From: Oscillospiraceae bacterium
Lineage (GTDB): Bacteria; Bacillota; Clostridia; Oscillospirales; Ruminococcaceae
Length of the DNA: 64,000 nt
Assembly (NCBI GenBank): GCA_009776305.1
Contig: WRLY01000004.1
Span: 124,001-188,000 of the forward strand
Direction of reading: 5' to 3'
Positions within the stretch are counted from its first letter, which is position 1, and every line of letters begins with the position of its first letter. Below the pieces are notes generated by a model, which searched no databases, was not told the origin of the DNA, and worked only from the letters and a program-made list of their open reading frames with translations. Below are positions 51,939-62,063 of this stretch, one piece after another. A program made the translations under genes and the position numbers.

Positions 51939-53555
51939 ATGAAAAAAGTTTTAAACTTAGTTTTAGCAACAGTAATGATTTTGTCATTGTTTACCTTTAC
52001 GGCAAGCGCGGCAGACGTCACGTTACTGGATACGAAGTCTTTACCCGAAAACACTACTTTAGGAGAAATTAACACCACATTATCTGCAAACGGTATAGAC
52101 CTTAGCCCTATTTCGCCTTATCAAGCTCCGGTGGCGAGCGAAACTAACATAACTACTGAGAATAATGGGCTTTTGCCCGGAGTTGCAATACTTATTAATA
52201 ACAGAGAAGATAACATGTCGGGTATGTTATTCTGGTTTAGGAGTGGTTCTTCCGGTTCTGCTGCCGGCTCGGCTTATAAAATTTCTGTAAGCGGTCGTGC
52301 CGGTGCTGACGCGGGCAGAAAAGTTGGTTTACGCCTTAACCAAACCTCGTGGCTTAAAGAAACGACAACTGACGCAAACGGAAACTTTAATTTTGAATTC
52401 ACAACTCCTGTAGTAACCGACAGCGGCTATTTCTTTAGACTGGTGACAGATGATACAAGTTGGATAAGAGTGACCGCACTGACTATTGCAAAGACCGATG
52501 GCGTTCCAACGACCGTATCAACCCCGACAGCTACGCCGAACGGCGGAATATTTTCCACAAGCCAAAATGTAACCCTTTCAAGCGCGACAGAGAGCGCGAA
52601 TATTTACTATACTTTGGACGGCACAACTCCGACGGCGGAAAGCACGCTTTATGAGGGCGCGTTCACACTGACCGAAACAACCACGGTTAAGGCTATCGCG
52701 GTTAAGGACGGCATGAACAACAGCGCAGTGCTGACCGTGACGTTTACAAAGGACACCGGCGGTGGCGGCGGTGGCGGCGGTGGCGGCGGTGGTGGCGGTG
52801 GCGGCGGTACGCCTAACCCCTCACCCTCTACCCCCAATAATAACGATGCTGTTCCCGACCCTGCTCCCGCTCCCGAACCGAGAACTCCGTCTACAGGCGG
52901 CTCTGCTGATACCACAACCGCTCCCGCTACTACAATCAGTGACAGCGCAATCAACGACATTTTAGCGCAGGATAACCCTGTAATTGATTTAGCTGAACTC
53001 GGCGGCGATACCATACTTTCGGCAGACGCGTTACAGGCAATCGCAGAGGCGGGCAAGCCGGTTGAAGTGCAACTTGAAAACGGCTTTACCCTTAGAATCG
53101 ACCCCGATACCATCACGGCTGACGCAAGAGCTTTCGACCTCGATATAGCAATCGACGCCAATACAACATCGGCTAATGTTTCGGGCGTGGCAATTCCCGC
53201 CAATTCATTAGTCATCACCCCCAATATGACCGGAGCGTTCGGCTTTGAAATTACGGTAGTTGTCACCCCCTCACAACTTCAAGCGGCAGGCATCAACCCC
53301 GAAACCGTGAAACTTTGGTATGTAAACGACGAAGGCGTTGTTTCTGAAGTTATGGGCGGCGTAATCCGCAAGGCTGACGGAACGATTGAAATTTCGTTCG
53401 ACCACGCGTCATTCTACGTACTGTCTGACACTGCACCCGTAGGCACCGCAAAAGAAGACAACCCCGGCACAGGTGCGACAAACGCGCTGGCAGGCGTTGG
53501 CGCTTTGGCGCTCTTTGCGACAGGCGTTGCAGTATTTGTACGCAAACGTAAATAA
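51939..53555 (+). CDS. Secreted surface protein with chitobiase-like domain, polyglycine linker and NPxTG sorting signal
   Basis: I chose the ATG at 51939, with AAAGGAG upstream, giving a clean signal peptide (VLNLVLATVMILSLFTFTAS) and 538 residues. Residues 190-260 look like a chitobiase/beta-hexosaminidase C-terminal domain (NIYYTLDGTTPTAESTLYEG, VKAIAVKDGMNNS). A run of 17 Gly (near 273-290) and a Pro-rich linker follow. The C-terminal domain (LWYVNDEGVVSEVMGG, DHASFYVLSDTAPVGT) matches the end of the element-borne protein at 24404-27769. It ends NPGTG, a hydrophobic segment and VRKRK, a sortase-type anchor. Confidence 0.85.
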   Translation: MKKVLNLVLATVMILSLFTFTASAADVTLLDTKSLPENTTLGEINTTLSANGIDLSPISPYQAPVASETNITTENNGLLPGVAILINNREDNMSGMLFWFRSGSSGSAAGSAYKISVSGRAGADAGRKVGLRLNQTSWLKETTTDANGNFNFEFTTPVVTDSGYFFRLVTDDTSWIRVTALTIAKTDGVPTTVSTPTATPNGGIFSTSQNVTLSSATESANIYYTLDGTTPTAESTLYEGAFTLTETTTVKAIAVKDGMNNSAVLTVTFTKDTGGGGGGGGGGGGGGGGGTPNPSPSTPNNNDAVPDPAPAPEPRTPSTGGSADTTTAPATTISDSAINDILAQDNPVIDLAELGGDTILSADALQAIAEAGKPVEVQLENGFTLRIDPDTITADARAFDLDIAIDANTTSANVSGVAIPANSLVITPNMTGAFGFEITVVVTPSQLQAAGINPETVKLWYVNDEGVVSEVMGGVIRKADGTIEISFDHASFYVLSDTAPVGTAKEDNPGTGATNALAGVGALALFATGVAVFVRKRK

Positions 53556-53590
53556 AATTACAGCTTTTTCTTCAAAATTTTTCCTCATTA

Positions 53591-53640
53591 AACGAAAACA
53601 GGGCGGCGACTATTTTCATAGTCCCGCCCTGTTTTCGTTA
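53591..53640. terminator. Bidirectional terminator between convergent genes
   Basis: Long inverted repeat: arms of 22-23 bases with one bulge (AACGAAAACAGGGCGG side and CCGCCCTGTTTTCGTT side). It reaches the stop codon of the minus-strand oxidoreductase gene. Confidence 0.85.
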
Positions 53641-54672
53641 TATCGCCATGCTGTCGTAAGCCTTAATCACCTTTTCTGTCCACTCGTCAAACTCGGGGTC
53701 GGGAATCTGCATATCTTTGTTTGCCGTGAAATATGCCACTGATTCCCGCGCACCTTGGTCAAAGCGGGTTGTAGCCGTAAAATCGGGAACTAAGCGTTTA
53801 ATTTTGGTGTTGTCAAAAACTACCGAATTGGACTTATCGCCTAAAAGCCCGCCCTCAAGCTCGGGATTGCATTTTACTAAAAAGTCGCTCGAAATATGGC
53901 GGATGACAGGCTCTTTGCCCACACAGTTTCCAAGGCAGTGATAAATCTGATTCCATGTCAGCGATTCATCGCTTGTAATATGTACGGCTTCGCCGATTGC
54001 GTGAATATTCCCCATAAGTCCGCAGAAAGCCTTTGCAAAATCGCGGCTGTGGGTCAGCGTCCATAGCGAGCTACCGTCTCCGTGAACAATTACCGGCTTA
54101 TCCTCCATTATTCTTTTTAAGACCTGCCACGAGCCCTTGTCACCGTGAATCGCCAAAGGTATACTGCGCTCGTCGTAGGTGTGACTGGGGCGCACTATGG
54201 TAATCGGGAAACCGCTTTCACGGTTAGCGTTTATAAAAATTTCCTCACAGGCGATTTTGTCACGCGAGTATGCCCAGTAAGGGTTGACAAGGGGGGTGCT
54301 TTCGGTTATGAGATAGCTTGCGAGGGGTTTTTGGTAGGCTGACGCAGAGCTTATAAAAATATACTGTTTGGTAATTCCCGAAAATAATTCTAAATCTCTG
54401 CGGGCTTGTTCGGGTGTAAAGACAATGAAATTCGCCACTACGTCAAAATTATGAGCCTTTAATTTTTCCGCAACGTCGGCTTTGTCGGAAATGTCAGCCT
54501 GTATGTAATTAATCGGCGAGCCGCCGACGGCTGATATTTCAGCATCTAAGCTTTTAAGCCTTGCGTTACTTTTCCCGCGGTTAAGCAGGTATAATTCTAC
54601 CCCTGATTTTGCCGCTAATTTGGATATTTCGGTACTTATTGTTCCTGTACCGCCGATAAATAATGCTTTCAT
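53638..54672 (-). CDS. NAD-dependent epimerase/dehydratase family protein
   Basis: A 344-residue extended SDR protein. I chose the ATG at 54672, preceded by AAGGAG, because it starts directly at the Rossmann motif MKALFIGGTGTISTEI; an upstream extension of the frame has no ribosome site. Other features are FISSASAYQKP, the catalytic-type YWAYSRDKIACEE (Tyr-x-x-x-Lys) near 145 and IVRPSHTYDERSIP. The group includes sugar-nucleotide epimerases and isoflavone-reductase-like proteins; substrate unknown. Confidence 0.87.
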   Translation of the reverse strand: MKALFIGGTGTISTEISKLAAKSGVELYLLNRGKSNARLKSLDAEISAVGGSPINYIQADISDKADVAEKLKAHNFDVVANFIVFTPEQARRDLELFSGITKQYIFISSASAYQKPLASYLITESTPLVNPYWAYSRDKIACEEIFINANRESGFPITIVRPSHTYDERSIPLAIHGDKGSWQVLKRIMEDKPVIVHGDGSSLWTLTHSRDFAKAFCGLMGNIHAIGEAVHITSDESLTWNQIYHCLGNCVGKEPVIRHISSDFLVKCNPELEGGLLGDKSNSVVFDNTKIKRLVPDFTATTRFDQGARESVAYFTANKDMQIPDPEFDEWTEKVIKAYDSMAI

Positions 54673-54787
54673 GTTTTTGCTCCTTATGTTTGATATAATT
54701 ATTGTAAAACATAAAGAATGAAAAGTCAAGCGCCGAGCTATCGAAGGCATTATTTGTTTTTGCAATATTGTGCAAATTTGTGCAGTT

Positions 54788-55279
54788 TTATTCCTGCTCT
54801 CTCACCCCGTCTATATGTATAAGCCTTGACACGTTATAATAATAAGTATTCAGCGGTCTGTCGATTGAATCGTAGGTATGCGCGGCTATAAGAATATTGT
54901 CGGGAGCAGGGGAAAATCCGGTTTCCAAAACCACAAGGGTATGCCCGAAAACCTCCCCGTCAAAGCTTAACTGAATAAAATCGCCGGGCAATGCGGCATA
55001 AAGCGGCAGAACCCTGCCGTAAGGACCTGCCCCTTGGTTATTCGTGAGAAATCGTGCGAAATATTCAGCGCCCGTCCAGGCGGGGGCGCGGCTGTTCAGT
55101 GAAATGTAGTACCAGCCCGTTTCAGGTGTGAAATTCATCACTCCGCTACCCGCATACAGGCATTGCGAGGCAAAGTTGGTGCAATCCCCGCCTATTTCCT
55201 GAAAATCGTAAAATTCCGGATTTCTCGACAGCGCCCACTTACGGGCGTAGCTTACCGCCGCTTCTCTGTTATAGAGCAT
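54788..55279 (-). CDS. Putative amidase domain protein (Amidase_6-like)
   Basis: About 163 residues from the ATG at 55279 (MLYNREAAVSYARKWAL), which has an AAGGTG site upstream; a longer frame starts 72 bases earlier. It resembles PF12671: the catalytic-Cys segment GGDCTNFASQCLYAG near 30-45, PGDFIQLSFDGEVFGHTLVV near 110 with the His, and AAHTYDSIDRPL near 140. No signal peptide is seen from this start, so location is unclear. Such domains are thought to cleave peptide or amide bonds in the cell wall. Confidence 0.78.
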   Translation of the reverse strand: MLYNREAAVSYARKWALSRNPEFYDFQEIGGDCTNFASQCLYAGSGVMNFTPETGWYYISLNSRAPAWTGAEYFARFLTNNQGAGPYGRVLPLYAALPGDFIQLSFDGEVFGHTLVVLETGFSPAPDNILIAAHTYDSIDRPLNTYYYNVSRLIHIDGVREQE

Positions 55280-55415
55280 AATATTGGTCACCTTTATGTT
55301 TATTTTCTGCCGAATATTACCATTATATGAGTGAGCGGTTTTTATTGACAATAAGCGGAAAAAAGGTTACAATTAATATATTAAGCTATAATTTGGCTTG
55401 TTTGAAGGTACATAA

Positions 55416-56537
55416 ATGAAAAAAGCGTTGATTTATCTTGGCGTCACTGCGGCGCTTAATATCATATTCAGGCTCATAAGCAGGAATTCACTCGCCTTTT
55501 CCGAATGGTACGCGACTGTTGTTTACCCGCTTATATCGGGCATTTTGGCGAGGATTACAGGGGTTTTCCCTTTTGCCTTAGCCGAAATACTGCTTTACAT
55601 AATGATATTATTAATATTAACCGGCTTTGTTTTCTTTACAATCAGGCTTATTAAATCTTCAGGCAGACGGGTAAAGGTTTTGCTTTTTTCGTTAGTTGCA
55701 CTTTCCTGCACAGTTTCGACCTTCATGGCGGTATTTTTATTTAACTGCGGTATTAATTATCACAGGCAGACCTTTTTCTATTACAGCGGACTAACCATTG
55801 ATTTATACGACAACGAGGATTTGCGCGGGGTTATAGACGAGGTAATAGGAGAGCTTTATGAAATTATTCCCCATATAACGACAGGGGAACAGGGTCAGTT
55901 TATCATGACTCCAGATAAGCTGAATCCCACCGTGAGAAGCTCAATGAATAAATTAGGTGAAATTTATCCCGTCCTTGATGCATACTACCCAAACCCTAAG
56001 CCCATGTTACTGTCTATGCAAATTTTAACCCCGACCCTTACCTGCGGTATTTTTTCACCTTTTACAATGGAGGCTATTTATAACGCCGATATGCCTCACT
56101 CGCAAATCCCTTTTACGGTCAGCCATGAATTGTCGCATCTTGCCGGTTTTATGCGGGAAGACGAGGCAAATTTCATAGCGTTCTTAGCCTGTAGGGAAAG
56201 CGGGGACTTTGATTTTATGTATAGCGGATATACAAACGCCTTGGTTTATTTACTCAACGCGTTTTTAGAAGAATCGGAGTGGGAAGAGTATTCTGAAATG
56301 TACATGACCATTCCCGAGCAGGTCAGAACCGAGTACAATTATACCATGAATTACTGGCATCCGCCCCGCGAAACCTCCTTTTCGACCGCCGTAAGCGAAA
56401 TCGTTTCAAGCGCCGCCGGAACGGTCAACGACGCATATTTAAAATCGCAGGGGCAAAGCGATGGCGTCAAGAGCTACGGACGGTTGGTTGATTTGATGAT
56501 TGCTGATTATATTGAAAGAAATAAAACTGACTATTGA
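55416..56537 (+). CDS. DUF3810 family membrane protein with zinc-protease-like HExxH motif
   Basis: A 373-residue protein with three N-terminal membrane segments (roughly 5-25, 45-75, 85-110), then an extracytoplasmic domain holding SHELSHLAGFMREDEANFIAF near 235-255, an HExxH motif (HELSH) with a downstream Glu as in zinc metallopeptidases. This is the DUF3810 (PF12725) pattern. The substrate is not known. It is divergent from the amidase gene. Confidence 0.85.
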   Translation: MKKALIYLGVTAALNIIFRLISRNSLAFSEWYATVVYPLISGILARITGVFPFALAEILLYIMILLILTGFVFFTIRLIKSSGRRVKVLLFSLVALSCTVSTFMAVFLFNCGINYHRQTFFYYSGLTIDLYDNEDLRGVIDEVIGELYEIIPHITTGEQGQFIMTPDKLNPTVRSSMNKLGEIYPVLDAYYPNPKPMLLSMQILTPTLTCGIFSPFTMEAIYNADMPHSQIPFTVSHELSHLAGFMREDEANFIAFLACRESGDFDFMYSGYTNALVYLLNAFLEESEWEEYSEMYMTIPEQVRTEYNYTMNYWHPPRETSFSTAVSEIVSSAAGTVNDAYLKSQGQSDGVKSYGRLVDLMIADYIERNKTDY

Positions 56538-56594
56538 CAAAATTGCCGCAATGTGTTAAAATATATTTTGTAATTACTTTGGGCAATACTTTGA

Positions 56595-56668
56595 GCGCCG
56601 TTAGCTCAGCTGGATAGAGTGTCTGGCTACGAACCAGAAGGTCAGGGGTTCAAATCCCTTACGGCGTG
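56595..56668 (+). tRNA. tRNA-Arg (anticodon ACG)
   Basis: Acceptor arms GCGCCGT/ACGGCGT, D arm GCTC-AGCTGGATA-GAGT, anticodon stem TCTGG/CCAGA with loop CTACGAA, T arm AGGGG-TTCAAAT-CCCTT. No CCA encoded. Confidence 0.95.
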
Positions 56669-56689
56669 CTATTACTTCGTGTGCGAAGT

Positions 56690-56728
56690 AATAAAAAACA
56701 CCTGCGCTAAACGCAGGTGTTTTTTATT
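56690..56728 (+). terminator. Terminator after tRNA-Arg
   Basis: AATAAAAAACACCTGCG and its inverse around a 5-base loop, ending in TTTTTT. Confidence 0.88.
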
Positions 56729-56812
56729 ACTGCCGGCAATTGTTACTTTGAGTATGTTTAATTTTACTTTTTCTTTTTGGGTTAGGCAGAGGGGCAAATG
56801 TGTGAAAAATAT

Positions 56813-57625
56813 TTATAATGCGTGTCCGCCGCTTACTTTTATAACTTGCCCTGTCACCATTGCGGCGTGTTCACTTGCGAGAAACAAAGCGGTTTGGGCT
56901 ATGTCTTGCGGTTGAATAAGCTTACCGAGCGGGATTTGCGGGAGAACGGCATCTGCTAATTCTTGGTCAATCCAACCTGTTTGCGTTGGTCCCGGCGCAA
57001 TACAATTCACGGTGATATTGTATTTTCCCACGCCTATCGCAATGTTTCGCGTAAATGCTTCGGTAGCCGCTTTGCTTGCAGAATAAGTTATCTGTACCCC
57101 CGGGAAAGCCTGCGCCGCATCGGTTGAAAAATTTATAACACGCCCATAATCACCACGCCGCCTTACAAATTCACGAATCATTAAAAGCGTTCCCCTGACG
57201 TTCACAGCAAATGTTTCATCAATTACGCTTTGCGTTAATGTTTCGATTGTATCATAATCACCATCATCTGCGGCGGCGGCATTATTTATGAGAATGTCCA
57301 CCTTACCGAAACGCTCTATAACACGCTCAAAAAGACCATTGACGCTGTCCTCGCTTGAAATATCACTCTCTAAAACAAGATACTCGGCGTTTAATGCGCG
57401 TAATTGTTCCTCAACTTCTGTCATATCGCCGCTGTTTGCCTTAAAATAGCGGTCAACCCCACAGGCTTCGACTTTGCTTTCGTCATAACTGTGAGGAATT
57501 TTTTTATAAACAAGCGCAAGGCGAACACCCTCACGCGCAAAAGCAAGAGCCATTGTCGCACCTATACCTTGCGGATTATTTGTGCCTGTAATTATGGCTG
57601 ATTTGCCTTTTAATCCTAAATCCAT
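56813..57625 (-). CDS. SDR family oxidoreductase (3-oxoacyl-ACP reductase-like)
   Basis: A 270-residue classical short-chain dehydrogenase: GKSAIITGTNNPQGIGATMA at the N-terminus (cofactor loop), ILINNAAAADDG near 110, the catalytic Ser and Tyr-x-x-x-Lys in TYSASKAATEAF near 185, and NCIAPGPTQTGWID near 210, ending MVTGQVIKVSGGHAL. The cofactor loop has an extra Asn-Pro-Gln compared with the usual TGxxxGIG. Substrate unknown; FabG-like by length and end motif. Confidence 0.9.
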   Translation of the reverse strand: MDLGLKGKSAIITGTNNPQGIGATMALAFAREGVRLALVYKKIPHSYDESKVEACGVDRYFKANSGDMTEVEEQLRALNAEYLVLESDISSEDSVNGLFERVIERFGKVDILINNAAAADDGDYDTIETLTQSVIDETFAVNVRGTLLMIREFVRRRGDYGRVINFSTDAAQAFPGVQITYSASKAATEAFTRNIAIGVGKYNITVNCIAPGPTQTGWIDQELADAVLPQIPLGKLIQPQDIAQTALFLASEHAAMVTGQVIKVSGGHAL

Positions 57626-57692
57626 ATTTACACTACCTCTCTTAATATAACACTTTAACTTTATTTCAAAATAGCTCTGGTAAAGCTACCGC

Positions 57693-60600
57693 TTACGCAA
57701 CCGAATTACTATTAATTTTATTAATAACCGAACGAATTCCTTCCCAAATCATTAAATCTGTAAATATTTCAACGATACTTCCGCGCTCTGTAAAAGGCGC
57801 TTCTTGCATAACAGACATATCTTTCATAATGCCATTACGGACGATATACTCAACGATTTGATTGACAAAATAAATCTGACGACTATCAAGTGATGAATTT
57901 TCTAAATATTCAGCGAAAGCGACTTTTGCAGAGTTCATATCTAAACCAACAATTTCACGTACAAACTCGCCGAGCGGCTTTGCGCCTACTTCTGCCTCGT
58001 ATTCGTCTTTTGTGCCAATTTCGCTCCAGAGAATTTGCTCAAGAATTTTAACATCATCACTGGTCAATGGAACATTGGTCTTTAATTTTGCTATGACATC
58101 ATTATCCTGATTTTCACGGATATAGAACTCGACTTTTGCCTTGTAATTTTTTAAGTCATCACTTTCTAAATTCGAATCCTTGAAATCAATCGAAAGAATA
58201 TCATCATCGAAATTTGTAGTATATTTAATACGTCCTTTCGGGATATACTTCATCAAACTGCGAAGGTTTTCTCTTATATTTTCAAGTTCGGGAATCCCCG
58301 CATCTTCAAAATAACTTGTGTGGAGTAGCTTGTTTATTAATTCCGACTGCGCCATAATTTCCGGAATATTGGCTATACCCGAAACAGCGGTAACTTTTTT
58401 CATTAAATCGCTTCTTGCGCGAGCATATTTTTTGCCCTCAATATAAGCCAATTCAATGCCATAAACCAACGAATCAAATCGCACCGCATTGACCTCGTCA
58501 TTGTCCGGTAGAATAAGCGGTGCAAGTTCTTCTCTTATATTTAAAGTATCTTCATAAGTCAAATTCGTATAATTTTCCGGTAATGAGTATAATTCAACAC
58601 ACCTTAAATGCTGACGAACAGCAAAATTTTCACGGTTAAGCTCTTTTACTTTTGCAACCATATCGTTTACTAATTCTTTGCGAAAGGCAATTAAATCTTT
58701 TGTTTGAAATTTTAAATCTTGCAATTTATATGCAAGTTGTGCCTTTAATGTAAATATCGAACATTGTAAAGCCAATATAGTTGGAACTTCCGATGGTTGC
58801 CCCATTCTGAAAAACTCAAAATTGTTGCAAAAATCGAAAATATAAAACTGCTTCTTGTCCTCTCCGTCAAGTAATTCCGGACAAAGACGTGTACCTCGTC
58901 CAATCATCTGCCAAAATTTCGTCTTGCTCATAACTTTTTTAAAGAAAACAAGGTTCAGTATTTCGGGAATGTCAATGCCGGTGTCAAGCATATCGACTGA
59001 AATCGCAATCTGTGGCAGTTTTTTGGGGTCTGAAAATTCGTCGATTGCACTTTGAACATAGTTTATATAATTATCAATGACTTTTGTGTATCCGGGCAAA
59101 TTCGGGTATTCTTTACCGAAGATTTCATGGATTTTCTCTGCATGGTCATGATTCTTTGCAAAGATAATAGTTTTACCGTGCTTCTCTCCGTAGTCAATGC
59201 GAAGACCGTTAGTCATAAGCGTGTTAATGGCTTTTTTTATAGTGTCCTCATTAAAAACCCATTCGTTGAGGGCAGATGAATTAATTCGTTCGGGGAGTTC
59301 GCCGTCCTCATTGGTGAAAGTATCTTCATAAAAAAGCTTATCTTCATCGGATAAGTCTTCATAAATTATACCTTTTTCAATGAATTTTAATTTGACTTCT
59401 GCGGGAACAAAGTTTACCAAATATCCGTCTTTAACAGCTTGGTCGAGGTCATAACCGTAAGTGGGAACACCGTTTTCAAGTTCAAAAATATTGTAAGTGT
59501 TTTTGTCGATTTCATCTTTTGGTGTAGCAGTAAGTCCAACAAGGCGCGCATCAAAATAAGTGAAAATATCTCGGTATTTATTATAAATAGAACGATGTGC
59601 TTCATCACAGATAACAAGGTCGAAATGTCCCGAAGTAAACATCTTTACATCTTCTTTATCTCGCGCCGTGTCAATGCAGTTCATCATAGTTTGATAGGTA
59701 GAAAAAACGCAATGCGCGCTGTAATTGTCTTTCTCCTCGCAGAGATTAGTTACAGATAAGTTCGGAAGTAAATTAACGAAAGAGCGTTTTGCTTGTGTTA
59801 CAAGTGAATTTCGGTCTGCTAAGAACAGCACATTTTTAACCCAACCGTGTTGCAGTAAAATATCAACCAAACCGATTATTGTCCTCGTTTTGCCGGAACC
59901 TGTCGCCATTACTAATAAAGCTTTGCGACGGTTTTTCTCATCGAAAGTATTGCAGACGGCTTTTATTGCGGCTTCTTGATAATAGCGACCTGCAATTCCT
60001 CTATTAATTGTGATATTTTTCGGGCTCTTTCGCATGGTTTGCAGATTAAATAATTTCTCTAAATCGCGTTTGGAATATATAGTCGCAACCTTGCGCTCGG
60101 GTTCATATTTATCGTTAAATATGCGCGTATCAAAGCCATTTGTGAGGAAGATTACAGGACGACGCTTGAATTTCTGCTCAAGTAAATCAGCATACAGTTT
60201 CGCTTGTTGACGACCTTTCGCAACATCGGCACAGGTTCGTTTTGCTTCGATTACAGCAAGCGGCTTTCCGTCATCACCGAGTAGAACATAATCTGCAAAA
60301 CCCGTTTTCGATTGGTTCGGCATACCCGAAAGCTCATATTCATTAAGCCAATCTTTTCCCTCAACCCAACCCGCATCAATCAGCATAGTGTCTATATATA
60401 ATTTCCGCGTTTTGTATTCCGATAAATCAAGCGGTTTCGGGTTATAGCTTTGCTGCTGCTCATTTCTGCGGGAGGTAAGCTCTGCTTTTAATGTTTTGTT
60501 CTCATTAATTAATACTTCAAAATTTATATCGGGAACAATAGGCGGCGGGATTTTATCAACCTCTGTGAGTAATGCAGGCTCAAAAACTCTCTCGGTATAT

Positions 60601-60986
60601 TCATCGGCATAACAGCAAGCAACAAAATCCAAGAAGATAAATAAATTTTCAAGGCAGAGCTCTGCTCGCTCCCTTGTAACCTTACCCGAATCGTGCGCGG
60701 CATCGTTCCCGACCTTGCGAACTAAAGTCATGCGTCGGTGTATGTCAATACCTACAATCTCCCGAAAATCCTCCGAGTTCATTAACAAAACAAGCGTAGT
60801 TTGATAATCGGACATGGTGAGGTCGCCGTCAACGCTGTACATCCATTTGACAGCGCTTTCCATTGCACGGCGACAGTTAATCGCAGATGCAGCAATGTCG
60901 ATATTCAAGATTTTTTCAGCCGCAATCGCCGCATCGGCAAAGGCGGTGAATTTCTGCTCGCTTTTGAGAAAATCAAAGTTGGTCAT
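57693..60986 (-). CDS. hsdR: Type I restriction enzyme R subunit (EcoEI-like HsdR)
   Basis: The 1097-residue motor/nuclease subunit. The N-terminus is a DUF4145-like region (AINCRRAMESAVKWMYSVDG). The nuclease motif is in GKPLAVIEAKRTC near 250, Walker A ATGSGKTRTIIG near 365, DEAH box ICDEAHRSIYNKY near 460, motif III VGLTATPKDEID near 485 and motif VI MIGRGTRLCPELL near 690. It translocates and cuts unmodified DNA with HsdM and HsdS. It is last in the hsdM-hsdS-abiH-hsdR operon, 12 bases after abiH. Confidence 0.95.
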   Translation of the reverse strand: MTNFDFLKSEQKFTAFADAAIAAEKILNIDIAASAINCRRAMESAVKWMYSVDGDLTMSDYQTTLVLLMNSEDFREIVGIDIHRRMTLVRKVGNDAAHDSGKVTRERAELCLENLFIFLDFVACCYADEYTERVFEPALLTEVDKIPPPIVPDINFEVLINENKTLKAELTSRRNEQQQSYNPKPLDLSEYKTRKLYIDTMLIDAGWVEGKDWLNEYELSGMPNQSKTGFADYVLLGDDGKPLAVIEAKRTCADVAKGRQQAKLYADLLEQKFKRRPVIFLTNGFDTRIFNDKYEPERKVATIYSKRDLEKLFNLQTMRKSPKNITINRGIAGRYYQEAAIKAVCNTFDEKNRRKALLVMATGSGKTRTIIGLVDILLQHGWVKNVLFLADRNSLVTQAKRSFVNLLPNLSVTNLCEEKDNYSAHCVFSTYQTMMNCIDTARDKEDVKMFTSGHFDLVICDEAHRSIYNKYRDIFTYFDARLVGLTATPKDEIDKNTYNIFELENGVPTYGYDLDQAVKDGYLVNFVPAEVKLKFIEKGIIYEDLSDEDKLFYEDTFTNEDGELPERINSSALNEWVFNEDTIKKAINTLMTNGLRIDYGEKHGKTIIFAKNHDHAEKIHEIFGKEYPNLPGYTKVIDNYINYVQSAIDEFSDPKKLPQIAISVDMLDTGIDIPEILNLVFFKKVMSKTKFWQMIGRGTRLCPELLDGEDKKQFYIFDFCNNFEFFRMGQPSEVPTILALQCSIFTLKAQLAYKLQDLKFQTKDLIAFRKELVNDMVAKVKELNRENFAVRQHLRCVELYSLPENYTNLTYEDTLNIREELAPLILPDNDEVNAVRFDSLVYGIELAYIEGKKYARARSDLMKKVTAVSGIANIPEIMAQSELINKLLHTSYFEDAGIPELENIRENLRSLMKYIPKGRIKYTTNFDDDILSIDFKDSNLESDDLKNYKAKVEFYIRENQDNDVIAKLKTNVPLTSDDVKILEQILWSEIGTKDEYEAEVGAKPLGEFVREIVGLDMNSAKVAFAEYLENSSLDSRQIYFVNQIVEYIVRNGIMKDMSVMQEAPFTERGSIVEIFTDLMIWEGIRSVINKINSNSVA

Positions 60987-60998
60987 GTTTCTACCTCT

Positions 60999-62063
60999 TT
61001 ATACGGTGATTAATTCCTTTTCGACCTGCGGCTCGGTTTCTTCTGCTTTTGGGGTTAGGTCTATTTTAAAAAGATTAGTGTTTACCGCAATATGGATTCT
61101 TTCCTCAAACAATTCTTGTTTATCTTCAGGAAAGTCTGTTAATCTATAGAATCGTTCCCATACAGCTTCTTCACTTGCAAACACATCTTCAGGGTTCACG
61201 TCGTTCCAATCGTCATCTTTAATGAAAATAATTAATTGATTGACGTCGCTATTTTGAAGCCATGTCGCTATATTTTTCCACCAGGTTGTATCTGTTTCAC
61301 CAAGCGACATACCGAAAACGCAAACAACTCTACTGTTATTAATCATATTCGTTGCATTTGTATCGTTTAATTCTTTTAATCCTTCATTAGTAATAGGTTT
61401 GATAAATCTCTTTTTAAATTTCTTATTTGAACGTATTTTTTCATTTAATATTTGTTCTTCATTATCAACGCCCATTATCATATTTTTATGAACTGTACCA
61501 TGTATATGAATTAAATTTGCAATATTGTTACTGTAAGTATAGTTAAGTCTACGCACGGATATTGGTATATTAGTATCCTTTACTATTTTTATACATTTAT
61601 CAAAAACCTCTGTATAATTAAATGTAATAAAATTATAATGCCAATTCTCGCTTAAATGAGATTTCATTGCGCTATCTATGATTTCTTGACGTGCAATCGG
61701 TAGGTATGATTTAAAATTTAGAAGTGAGTTCTTAAACACAGCTATAATATCGTCTGAAAAAGTATCATAATTAATTCTTTTTTCTTGATTCTTTAAATAA
61801 TCACTAAGTTTTTCTTGAAAATCTTTTTTACAAAATATAAAATCATTTTCGTCACCATCTTTATACTTTAATGTATATTCCCCCATCATTTTTTCGGCAT
61901 CTGCCCACGATTTTAAATCTTTTTTAATATCTTTTTTGAACCGTATTAAACGAGGGTCTTCATCATGAGGAACATCACTATAATACGATAAAAAATGTTC
62001 ATATTTCGTATGTAGTCCTACATTCAAATCAAATCCATTCCCGATTAAAAACGTAATATTCAT
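60999..62063 (-). CDS. abiH: AbiH family phage abortive infection protein
   Basis: A 354-residue protein with the AbiH start FLIGNGFDLNVGLHTKYEHFL (family pattern IGNGFD.....TKY..F), NYNFITFNYTEVFDKC-like segment HYNFITFNYTEVFDK near 140, LIHIHGTVHKNMIMGVDN near 190 and VVCVFGMSLGETDTTWW near 245, matching PF14253. AbiH blocks phage growth in Lactococcus; the mechanism is not settled. It overlaps the hsdS stop (ATGA-type) and precedes hsdR, so it is built into the restriction operon. Its coding sequence is AT-richer than its neighbours. Confidence 0.87.
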   Translation of the reverse strand: MNITFLIGNGFDLNVGLHTKYEHFLSYYSDVPHDEDPRLIRFKKDIKKDLKSWADAEKMMGEYTLKYKDGDENDFIFCKKDFQEKLSDYLKNQEKRINYDTFSDDIIAVFKNSLLNFKSYLPIARQEIIDSAMKSHLSENWHYNFITFNYTEVFDKCIKIVKDTNIPISVRRLNYTYSNNIANLIHIHGTVHKNMIMGVDNEEQILNEKIRSNKKFKKRFIKPITNEGLKELNDTNATNMINNSRVVCVFGMSLGETDTTWWKNIATWLQNSDVNQLIIFIKDDDWNDVNPEDVFASEEAVWERFYRLTDFPEDKQELFEERIHIAVNTNLFKIDLTPKAEETEPQVEKELITV

